Assembly: GCA_002482715.1 (NCBI GenBank)
Contig: DLGN01000403.1
Coordinates: 1,095 to 6,696 of the forward strand
DNA: 5,602 bases
Reading direction: 5' to 3'
From: Oxalobacteraceae bacterium UBA7693
GTDB taxonomy: Bacteria; Pseudomonadota; Gammaproteobacteria; Burkholderiales; Burkholderiaceae_D
Shown: piece after piece, positions 1-5,602 of the stretch
Numbering within the stretch: position 1 is the first letter of the stretch
How the letters are laid out: each line of letters opens with the position of its first letter
Position numbers and translations under genes: made by a program
The notes under the pieces: generated by a model
What the model was told of the DNA's origin: nothing
Database searches by the model: none
The model's input: only the letters and a program-made list of their open reading frames with translations

Positions 1-14
1 AGAAGACAACCAAC

Positions 15-509
15 ATGAATCAATCATTGAACAATACCGCACAAGTTTTGCAGATCATCCATCATGAAATTGATGTCATGCAGTCTTTGGCTCAACTCTT
101 AGAAGAAGAGCAATTGGTATTGATCGATAACGAATCTGACAAATTGGAAGTTATTACACCGAACAAAAATAGCTTGCTGAGCAAAGTTGTTGAACTGGAA
201 AAAAGTCGAAGCCAAGTATTAGCGCAACTTGGCTTAAGCAATGATGCAGTTGGGATGAGCCAATTCCTCGCCATGAATTCGCATAACGCGGAATTAGAAT
301 TGGCATGGAAGTCGCTGCTAGCGATTTCCAGTGCTGCGCAAGAACAAAATAAAAATAATGGGCAGTTAATCAATCGCCAACTGAGTAAAAATCAAGCAGC
401 ATTAAATGTGCTACAAAGTGGCAGCGCTCATCAGGCTGGTTCTATGTATGGTGCTGATGGACAATCCAAAGTCAAATCTAACGCAAATCGTGGCATTGTT
501 GCAGGTTAG
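15..509 (+). CDS. flgN: FlgN-family flagellar export chaperone
   Basis: This encodes a cytoplasmic chaperone of 164 residues. In the known family, FlgN binds the hook-filament junction proteins FlgK and FlgL and delivers them to the export gate, where FlhA is the docking partner. The sequence is Met/Gln/Leu-rich and helical, with no signal peptide or membrane segment. Family hallmarks are the Glu/Leu-rich helix at residues 23-70 (LLEEEQ...ESDKLEVI...K..LL..V..LE..R), the helix NNGQLINRQL at 114-123, and the tail motif MYGADGQ at 144-150, typical of FlgN C-termini. Length is slightly above the usual 140-155 residues. The ATG at 15 has only a weak AGAAGA at 1-6 as a ribosome site, but no other start lies upstream in the window. 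flgM or other flg genes are commonly found upstream but lie outside. It ends with TAG and faces motD convergently. Confidence is high because motif, size and context agree. Confidence 0.9.
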   Translation: MNQSLNNTAQVLQIIHHEIDVMQSLAQLLEEEQLVLIDNESDKLEVITPNKNSLLSKVVELEKSRSQVLAQLGLSNDAVGMSQFLAMNSHNAELELAWKSLLAISSAAQEQNKNNGQLINRQLSKNQAALNVLQSGSAHQAGSMYGADGQSKVKSNANRGIVAG

Positions 510-635
510 CCCTTAGACGCAATTTGCGGAATTTATAGCGCCGCCCCCTCTCAAACCTTAGCAGTCAATACGCTTCTTTAGCCGAAGTGACTTCAGTCAT
601 ATCCAACTTCAAATTAAAAAAGAAAATCTGCTAGC

Positions 636-1415
636 TCAAGGCTTGATTCCAGGGGAAACTGGAACATCAACTGGCGTTTCTGGCAATACCGAAAGAATAG
701 TAATCGCAACGCGTCGATTTCTAGCCCGCCCTTCCACAGTTTCGTTGGAGCCCACTGGAAACTTCGGACCTTGACCGACCGCTGTGATACGATTTTCGTC
801 TACGCCATTTTCCATAAACAGACGCGCAACGGTACTTGCTCTCGTTGCCGACAATTCCCAATTTGATGGGAAAGTTGAGTTTTTAATCGGAAGATTATCG
901 GTAAAGCCCTCAACCTGAATTGCATGACTATCTAATTTCAGTACCTCAGCGATGGCCTTCAATGCTTCAAGTGAATCAGTATTGAGCTTCGCCTCGCCCT
1001 GAGCAAAAAGCAAACTAGCATTAATTTCAATGGAAACACCGCGACTTGTTTGAGTAACACGCACTTTACCTTCACGTACAAGTGGCTCCAGCACACTCAT
1101 AATATCGCGTGCGACTTGCGTCATTTTTTCGCGCTCTTTTTTTAATGGCTCTGTATTTCTAGGGCGAATGAGCGGTAGGGTATCAATCACCGCATTTTGA
1201 TGTTTTTTCAAATCTGGAATTTCGCCTGCAGCGACAACATTTGCGCCAAATGCACCAGTCAATGAACTAGACAATACCCTGTACTTACCTTCATTAAGAG
1301 AAGAGATTGCATACATAACCACAAAAAAAGCAAAGAGCAAGGTCATGAAGTCAGCGTAAGAGACTAGCCAACGATCATGATTATCGGGTTCTTCCTGATA
1401 CTTTTTACGTGCCAT
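636..1415 (-). CDS. motD: Flagellar motor stator protein MotD (MotB family)
   Basis: This encodes a 259-residue inner-membrane stator subunit. With MotC it forms the ion channel that drives the rotor, anchored to peptidoglycan. A short cytoplasmic N-terminus is followed by a single membrane helix at about residues 17-38. Asp22 in the SYADFMTLLFAFF segment matches the ion-carrying Asp32 of E. coli MotB. A plug/linker region covers about 42-125. An OmpA-like peptidoglycan-binding domain covers about 127-241, with LLFAQGEAKL (135-144), GFTDN (170-174), NWELSATRA (185-193) and GRARNRRVAI (229-238). The tail is Pro/Val-rich. I prefer MotD over MotB from the pairing with a short MotC and the location after fliA; that paralogue choice is inference. 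The ATG has no clear Shine-Dalgarno, but a TGA lies in frame 12 nt upstream, so no earlier start exists. A T-rich tract follows the stop on the transcribed strand, without a convincing terminator stem. Confidence 0.93.
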   Translation of the reverse strand: MARKKYQEEPDNHDRWLVSYADFMTLLFAFFVVMYAISSLNEGKYRVLSSSLTGAFGANVVAAGEIPDLKKHQNAVIDTLPLIRPRNTEPLKKEREKMTQVARDIMSVLEPLVREGKVRVTQTSRGVSIEINASLLFAQGEAKLNTDSLEALKAIAEVLKLDSHAIQVEGFTDNLPIKNSTFPSNWELSATRASTVARLFMENGVDENRITAVGQGPKFPVGSNETVEGRARNRRVAITILSVLPETPVDVPVSPGIKP

Positions 1416-1488
1416 ATAGAGAAATCAATCTAAATATTTGTGACTTGAGATTTCAATTGAACAAATTACAGAACAATCATCTTTCCAG

Positions 1489-2238
1489 TTAGGATTTTTT
1501 CTGCCGATGATTGGACAAGCGTTCTTCAACTATTCTCGGACTATCGCCTTGTGCGATACTAAAAAAGATATCCGCCAGCATTTCTCTGCGCACGACCTCT
1601 TTTCCGACAATCTCTTTGAGCTTATTCGCAATCGGCAAGAAAAACAGATTCGCCAAACCCACGCCATAGATCGTTGCGACGAATGCGACGGCAATGCCGC
1701 TGCCCAACTTACTTGGGTCGGTCAAGTTTTCCATAACGTGAATTAAGCCTAGTACTGCACCTAAAATCCCAATGGTCGGAGCATATCCACCTGCTGCATC
1801 CCAAATCTTGATTGCTTGACGCTGTTCCATTTCGTAAAAAGAAATATCGACATCAAGAACATCTTTAATACGCTCGGGATCAATCCCATCAACGACCAAT
1901 TTCAAACCTTTTTCAATGAACGGATCTTTAACGGAATCGATATAGCGTTCCAAACTCAAAAATCCCTCACGTCGCGCCACGACACTCCACACCAAAGCGT
2001 CTTGTACATTTTTACGGCTTTTATCTTCCGGCAACAACACAATCCATTTCAACAATTTAATGCCACGAATAAAGGTCGACATTCGACTTTGAAGCAATAC
2101 TGCACCAATCGTACTAACCACCACGATAACGAATGCGGCAGGCTGAACCAAAGAGGATAGCTGACCTCCCTCAAGTAACTGTCCAGAGAGAATGCCTGTA
2201 ACAACGAGAATAATTCCGATTAAGCTAGCCCGGTCCAC
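1489..2238 (-). CDS. motC: Flagellar motor stator protein MotC (MotA family)
   Basis: This encodes a 249-residue inner-membrane protein with four membrane helices, the channel partner of MotD. Helices lie at about residues 4-22, 33-50, 150-170 and 180-202. The cytoplasmic loop between helices 2 and 3 carries the charged pair that contacts FliG: Arg89 and Glu97 in ARREGFLSLE align with Arg90 and Glu98 of E. coli MotA. Pro154 (GGYAPTIGILG) and Pro202 (FFLPIANKL) align with the functional prolines 173 and 222. The protein is shorter than E. coli MotA, as is usual for MotC. Translation starts at GTG, preceded by a good GGGAG (2244-2248) five nucleotides upstream. The start lies inside the 3' end of fliA, a 19-nt overlap that suggests translational coupling. 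The 73-nt gap to motD is the largest within this operon. Confidence 0.94.
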   Translation of the reverse strand: MDRASLIGIILVVTGILSGQLLEGGQLSSLVQPAAFVIVVVSTIGAVLLQSRMSTFIRGIKLLKWIVLLPEDKSRKNVQDALVWSVVARREGFLSLERYIDSVKDPFIEKGLKLVVDGIDPERIKDVLDVDISFYEMEQRQAIKIWDAAGGYAPTIGILGAVLGLIHVMENLTDPSKLGSGIAVAFVATIYGVGLANLFFLPIANKLKEIVGKEVVRREMLADIFFSIAQGDSPRIVEERLSNHRQKKS

Positions 2239-2954
2239 GCCCGCTCCCTTAAAGATGCACGCAGCCGGCCGACAGCCTGGCTATGCAATTGAGAAACGCG
2301 AGATTCAGAAACACCCATCACCGCGCCAATTTCTTTCAAATTCAATTCCTGTTCGTAATACAAACCCATTAATAATTTTTCACGCTCAGGCAAACTATTA
2401 ATGGCAAAAACGACCGCGTCACGAAAATCTCCGTGCAATAAGTCCTGCAATGGATCACCGGAACGGTCGTCATTACAAAAATGATCAAGAAAATGTTCCT
2501 TGGTATCCGCATCATGAAAATCTTCGTAATACAATAATTGATGACCACCGCTCTCACCGAGTAATTCTTGGTAATCGACCAGCGTCAACTTTAAGTGTTT
2601 GGCTAGCTCAGTTTCCATAGGCGGTCGCCCAAGCTTTTGCTGCAGCTCGTTCATGGCATTTTCAATCTTACGCATATTTTGCCGAACGCCACGAGGTAGC
2701 CAATCACTACTACGCAATTCATCCAACATCGCACCACGAATTCGTTGAATCGCATAGGTTTCAAATTGCGCGCCATGATTGTCCTCATAGCGATTCACAG
2801 CGTCGAGCAAACCAATCATGCCTGCTTGAACCAAATCATCAACTTCAACACTAGGTGGCAATCTCGCTTTTAATTGATAAGCCAAACGCTTCACCAAGGG
2901 CGCATGCTCGGTGAGTATTGAGTTCTTATCTGATTTACCACTTGCTGTGTACAT
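2220..2954 (-). CDS. fliA: Flagellar RNA polymerase sigma factor FliA (sigma-28)
   Basis: This encodes a 244-residue alternative sigma factor. In the family it directs RNA polymerase to late flagellar and chemotaxis promoters and is held inactive by FlgM. Sigma region 2 covers about residues 14-90, including the core-binding and -10 recognition segments VEVDDLVQAGMIGLLDAV (36-53) and AQFETYAIQRIRGAMLDELR (62-81). Region 3 follows at about 93-145, including KLGRPPMETELAKHL. Region 4 is at about 186-236, with the helix-turn-helix LNLKEIGAVMGVSESRVSQL (204-223) that reads the -35 element. Length matches the family. The ATG is only 7 nt after the flhG stop in a very AT-rich stretch with no recognisable Shine-Dalgarno, and a TAA lies in frame just upstream, so the start is fixed and translation is probably coupled to flhG. 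The last codons contain the motC ribosome site and start. Confidence 0.96.
   Translation of the reverse strand: MYTASGKSDKNSILTEHAPLVKRLAYQLKARLPPSVEVDDLVQAGMIGLLDAVNRYEDNHGAQFETYAIQRIRGAMLDELRSSDWLPRGVRQNMRKIENAMNELQQKLGRPPMETELAKHLKLTLVDYQELLGESGGHQLLYYEDFHDADTKEHFLDHFCNDDRSGDPLQDLLHGDFRDAVVFAINSLPEREKLLMGLYYEQELNLKEIGAVMGVSESRVSQLHSQAVGRLRASLRERAWTGLA
2244..2248 (-). promoter_or_regulatory. Ribosome binding site of motC
   Basis: GGGAG on the minus strand, five nucleotides before the GTG start of motC (2236-2238) and lying inside the last codons of fliA. It supports the non-ATG start, since the next in-frame Met codon is residue 53, within the conserved protein. Confidence 0.65.
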
Positions 2955-2961
2955 AAATTAA

Positions 2962-3804
2962 TTAATATTCTAATGGAGCGCCTAGCTGTGACATTGCATC
3001 AAAGCGAAAACCCTGACTAGCCGTCGAAACTAATTTTTCTGCCATACGCACGAACGCATTTGCCGCTTTCGACAATGGAAAAGCATCAATGACGGCACGC
3101 CCGGACTCTGTAGCCCGAACTAAATGAACATCCGCTGGCACAAAGCCTACAAAATTTAAGTCCACCGCCAAATAACGGCGTGCGGTCACAGACAAATTTG
3201 AAAAAATCTTTTGTGCTTGTTCACCATCGACACCAGAAACAACGATGCCGTAATTCCGTCGACCTAAACGATTACTTAATCGCTTAATCAAGGCATAAGC
3301 ATTGGTGATCGTTTTAGAGTCTGCAGAAACCTGAATAATTAACTCACTCTCGTCAAACGACGACAATAAAAAAGTATCATCTGCATTTAACGCACAATCA
3401 ACCACCACCAAATCGGAACGGCTAGCAGCTAAATCAAATACTTTCGATAATTCTCGATATCCACTTTGCGGTAAACCCAAATTTTTAGGCATTACATGGG
3501 CTACTTTGGTTATCGACAATCGTGGAGAAATTTGTTTGATCACGGCGTCCATTGTACGCTGTTGTCGTGCCACCTCCAACAGTGTCTGATCTGATTTTAA
3601 ATTTAGCCACGCACTTAGGCTGGAATCTGTCAATTTTGCATCAACCATCAAGGTATTTTTTCCTCGATTTGCCAAAGTCGCTGACAAGTTTATCAGCATG
3701 CCATTGCTATCAGAATCAGGTAAGGCTGAAAGAAACGTTAACACCTTCAACTTTGGCATTTCCAGCATGCGACGCAGGCCTTCCGCTTGATCACAATTAA
3801 CCAA
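2962..3804 (-). CDS. flhG: FlhG/FleN-type MinD-like flagellar number regulator, nucleotide site degenerate
   Basis: I annotate 280 residues from a TTG start. This start has GGAGG (3811-3815) six nucleotides upstream and puts the family's DQAxxLR motif near the N-terminus (DQAEGLRRML, residues 5-14). A longer 290-residue form from GTG at 3834 is possible but has a poor ribosome site. In the family, FlhG is a MinD-like ATPase that limits flagellar number and stimulates the FlhF GTPase through the DQAxxLR helix. Orthology is supported by that helix, by the position between flhF and fliA, and by the C-terminal block VPADVHLVRATESGRAVID (222-240) followed by AFP.S.AA.AF. The ATP site is unusual. 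The deviant Walker A motif KGGxGKT/S is replaced by ALPDSDSNGML (27-37) with no lysine. The region after Asp55 reads DAKL, and the switch II equivalent reads VVVDCALNADD (133-143). The frame is intact, so it is probably expressed. Function is sure by context; ATPase activity is doubtful. Confidence 0.88.
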   Translation of the reverse strand: MVNCDQAEGLRRMLEMPKLKVLTFLSALPDSDSNGMLINLSATLANRGKNTLMVDAKLTDSSLSAWLNLKSDQTLLEVARQQRTMDAVIKQISPRLSITKVAHVMPKNLGLPQSGYRELSKVFDLAASRSDLVVVDCALNADDTFLLSSFDESELIIQVSADSKTITNAYALIKRLSNRLGRRNYGIVVSGVDGEQAQKIFSNLSVTARRYLAVDLNFVGFVPADVHLVRATESGRAVIDAFPLSKAANAFVRMAEKLVSTASQGFRFDAMSQLGAPLEY

Positions 3805-5086
3805 AATGCACCTCCGGTTTTCCGATTGAAGCACCTTGCTTGCTCGACGCCATAGTTGACATTAGGAGAGGCAATTCATCATTCTGAAATTTATACGCAG
3901 AAGTTTCACGCTTCAACTTAAATGCGCGATCAACCAAATACTGTTTATTCGCGACATGTAAGTCTTCTGGAACTCGTTGACCACTCGCGACGTAATAAAG
4001 ATTTAATTTCTGCCGTATCACAATATCGAGCGCACCGCCTATCGTTGCGGCCTCGTCAAGCTTCGTTAAAATACATCCAGACAAACCTTCACCACGATAA
4101 GCACGCACGACTTCAGTCAAGGTTTCGCCAGTGGATGTCGCATTCAAGCAAAGCAAACGTTTCACATCGACTCCCGATCCAGACAACATTGCTACTTGTT
4201 GCGTCACCATTTTGTCGCGCTGACTTACGCCAACAGTATCAATCAACACAGTATGCTTATTCTTTAACTCTGCTAACGCAATTTTCAGATCAGATTCATC
4301 TTTCACTGAGTGCACCATCACACCCAAAATCTTCCCGTAAATTCTTAACTGTTCATAGCCACCAATACGATAACCATCTGTCGTGATTAAAGCGAGTTTT
4401 GATGGGCCATGACGCATCACGCAACGTGCAGCGAGCTTGGCAGTTGTTGTTGTTTTTCCGACACCCGTTGGCCCAACCAATGCATATACACCACCTTGCT
4501 CTAGGATTTCGTTCTCATTACTAATTGTCGATAAGTTCTTCACCATGATCGACTTGACCCAATCTAGCCCGGCTTCTGCACTACCACACTCTGGCATTTT
4601 TTCCATCATATGACGTGACAAGCTCGCGCTCAAGCCAGTTGCCAGCATCTCACGTAATACATCTGATTTATAAGGCGTTTTTTGCTGCGTATTAAGCCAA
4701 GACATCTCAGACATTTTGCCTTCCAGCATATCTCTCATTGAACGAATTTCGCTCATCATTGATGCTACTTCAGCTTGACTAGGAGCAGCAAATGCGTCTT
4801 CTTTCCTCAATACACTAAGAGGAGACTTCGCTTCACCCGACAGAAACTCGGTTGATGACTTCGCATTGGGATTAAACTGCATTGCGGTTGCAGTTGTAGT
4901 TGCGGTTTGCTGCGTGACGCCAGCTTCTGACGCAATCCCCGTCAAGGCTTGATCGTTCATAGCAAGAATTTCTACCTGGCCATCGACATTGCGATTCGAC
5001 AGAATTACCGCGTCTTCACCCAACATCGCACGTACTTTACGCAATGCTTCTCGTGAGCTCGGTGCTACAAATTTTTTGACGTTCAT
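3797..5086 (-). CDS. flhF: Flagellar biosynthesis SRP-type GTPase FlhF
   Basis: This encodes a 429-residue GTPase of the SRP/FtsY family, which in polar flagellates fixes the site of flagellar assembly and recruits early parts. The N-terminal B region is residues 1-44 (NVKKFVAPSSREALRKVRAM at 2-21). A variable Ala/Thr/Ser-rich linker follows to about 105, then a helical N domain to about 195, then the G domain. G1 is GPTGVGKTTTT from 205, G2 is TTDGYRIGGYEQL (235-247), G3 is DTVG (283-286, where DTAG is the classic form), G4 is TKLD (341-344), and the closing motif is SGQRVPEDL (368-376). All GTP-binding elements are intact, so the enzyme should be active. Two ATGs are adjacent (5087-5089 and 5084-5086). 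The second is preferred because it is six nucleotides from AGGAGG and gives the usual MNVKKF beginning. The gene overlaps flhA at its start and flhG at its end. Confidence 0.96.
   Translation of the reverse strand: MNVKKFVAPSSREALRKVRAMLGEDAVILSNRNVDGQVEILAMNDQALTGIASEAGVTQQTATTTATAMQFNPNAKSSTEFLSGEAKSPLSVLRKEDAFAAPSQAEVASMMSEIRSMRDMLEGKMSEMSWLNTQQKTPYKSDVLREMLATGLSASLSRHMMEKMPECGSAEAGLDWVKSIMVKNLSTISNENEILEQGGVYALVGPTGVGKTTTTAKLAARCVMRHGPSKLALITTDGYRIGGYEQLRIYGKILGVMVHSVKDESDLKIALAELKNKHTVLIDTVGVSQRDKMVTQQVAMLSGSGVDVKRLLCLNATSTGETLTEVVRAYRGEGLSGCILTKLDEAATIGGALDIVIRQKLNLYYVASGQRVPEDLHVANKQYLVDRAFKLKRETSAYKFQNDELPLLMSTMASSKQGASIGKPEVHFG
3811..3815 (-). promoter_or_regulatory. Ribosome binding site deciding the flhG start
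   Basis: GGAGG on the minus strand, inside the end of flhF. It lies six nucleotides before TTG at 3802-3804, near-ideal spacing. The alternative GTG at 3834 lies upstream of this site and has only a weak AAGCAAG before it. This favours the TTG start, which would overlap the flhF TAA (3797-3799) and allow translational coupling. Confidence 0.6.
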
Positions 5087-5602
5087 CATTGCCCTCCTAC
5101 CTGGCTAGTCACTCTAATTGTTTTTGTTTCTGGAAGCTCCGCATGCGACAGCACTTTTACTTGCGGCAATGTACGTCTCAAGAATCGTGCAAGCAATGCC
5201 CGTAAAGGTGCGGGAACTAACAAAACTGGCGTCAAGCCTAACTGTTGTTGATGCTGTGCTGCGGCTTCGGTTTGCAGTGCCAAAGTATCGGCCAAACCTG
5301 GCTCCATACTGGCGCCTTCGGCTCCATGGCCTTGTAAAGTCTGCATTAATAAACGTTCTAGACGATTATCCAAAGTCATCACCGCCAACTCATTTCCGGT
5401 CGGGAAAATCTGCTGCACAATCGCTCGTCCCAACACCACGCGAACTTGTGCAGTCAATTCATTTGGATCTTGGGTATGTGCGCCAAATTCACTCAAGGTC
5501 TCGACAATCGAACGCATGTCGCGAATATGTACACCTTCAATTAATAAGTTTTGCAAGACCTTCTGAATGACAGAAAGCGGCAATAAACGCGGGGTTAAAT
5601 CT
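5086..5602 (-). CDS. flhA: Flagellar export-gate protein FlhA, C-terminal part (runs off the window)
   Basis: The reading frame stays open to the right edge, giving the last 171 residues of a protein usually near 700 residues. FlhA is the main inner-membrane component of the flagellar type III export gate; its cytoplasmic C-domain docks chaperone-substrate complexes such as FlgN-FlgK. The visible piece starts DLTPRLLPLSVIQKVLQNLL, then EGVHIRDMRSIVETLSE, both strongly conserved in FlhA. It ends with the conserved P.LR..L.RFLRRTLPQVKVLSHAELPE block and the terminal VTSQVGGQ. It therefore covers the later subdomains of the cytoplasmic domain. The membrane-spanning N-terminal half lies outside. 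A TTG at 5581-5583 is internal, encoding Leu in TPRLLPLS, and is not a start. The gene ends in the flhF start region, so it heads the operon as far as can be seen here. Confidence 0.96.
   Translation of the reverse strand, partial: DLTPRLLPLSVIQKVLQNLLIEGVHIRDMRSIVETLSEFGAHTQDPNELTAQVRVVLGRAIVQQIFPTGNELAVMTLDNRLERLLMQTLQGHGAEGASMEPGLADTLALQTEAAAQHQQQLGLTPVLLVPAPLRALLARFLRRTLPQVKVLSHAELPETKTIRVTSQVGGQ
5093..5098 (-). promoter_or_regulatory. Ribosome binding site of flhF
   Basis: A perfect AGGAGG on the minus strand within the last codons of flhA. It is three nucleotides from the first ATG and six from the second, so the second ATG at 5084-5086 is the likelier start. The flhA TGA (5086-5088) is embedded between the two ATGs in ATGATGA, a classic translational coupling junction. 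Confidence 0.7.

Noticed and set aside
571..594. Small inverted repeats in the spacer (CGCTTC/GAAGTG and GAAGTGACTTC).
   Set aside because: Short, mutually exclusive stems with no T-run after them on either strand; no family of site recognised.
611..646. Intrinsic terminator after motD (minus-strand TCAAGCCTTGA followed by TTTTCTTTTTT).
   Set aside because: The inverted repeat leaves a one-base loop, so the real stem would be about three pairs, and the T-run begins about nine bases later. Not a convincing terminator.
1422..1448. Sigma-28-like promoter before motD on the minus strand (TCAAGTCA, 11 nt, ATTGATTT).
   Set aside because: The spacing fits but the -10 matches the GCCGATAA consensus only in the GAT core, and the start of transcription would fall on the motD start codon. 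Chance resemblance in AT-rich DNA is likelier.
1816..2160. Plus-strand open frames opposite motC.
   Set aside because: They are antisense to conserved MotC sequence, without a ribosome site or recognisable domain.
2962..3804. flhG as a decaying pseudogene because of the missing Walker A motif.
   Set aside because: The frame is intact to a proper stop, conserved blocks outside the ATP site are preserved, and spacing within the operon is tight. Selective loss of the nucleotide site fits better than general decay.
3922..4386. Plus-strand open frame of 154 codons opposite flhF.
   Set aside because: It is antisense to the conserved GTPase domain, with Ser/His/Gln/Arg-rich composition typical of reverse-frame reading.
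5118..5570. Long plus-strand open frame opposite flhA.
   Set aside because: It lies wholly antisense to strongly conserved FlhA sequence and its translation resembles no known family; a shadow frame.

Overview
The window is a stretch of a bacterial flagellar gene cluster. Protein similarity, gene order and moderately low GC point to a polarly flagellated proteobacterium, most likely a betaproteobacterium (FliA and FlhA resemble Oxalobacteraceae/Burkholderiales versions as far as I recall them). I cannot assign a genus from the sequence. Coding density is very high, and there are no RNA genes, mobile elements, CRISPR arrays or long repeats that I can see.

Layout: flgN, the FlgK/FlgL export chaperone, lies on the plus strand at the left edge. 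It faces a long minus-strand block that reads, in transcription order from the right edge, flhA (3' end only), flhF, flhG (fleN), fliA, motC, motD. The genes of this block overlap or nearly touch: flhA/flhF by 1-4 nt, flhF/flhG by 8 nt with the preferred start, flhG/fliA by a 7-nt gap, and fliA/motC by 19 nt. Only motC/motD has a real gap (73 nt). This is a polycistronic, translationally coupled operon. The only other non-coding stretch is the 126-nt convergent spacer between flgN and motD. No stretch over 300 bases lacks a gene.

How the genes work together: FlhA is the export-gate protein of the flagellar type III secretion apparatus. FlhF (SRP-type GTPase) sets where the flagellum is built and FlhG (MinD-like) sets how many. 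FliA (sigma-28) switches on late genes. MotC and MotD form a stator that powers rotation. FlgN escorts hook-filament junction proteins to the export gate.

The main oddity is flhG. The protein is clearly an FlhG orthologue and keeps the N-terminal DQAxxLR element that in the family stimulates FlhF. Its nucleotide-binding site is badly degenerate: there is no Walker A lysine or GKT, and the switch II region is altered. It may be a pseudo-ATPase. I see no evidence of a wholly new system; the rest is an ordinary flagellar locus with some informative start-site and gene-order details.
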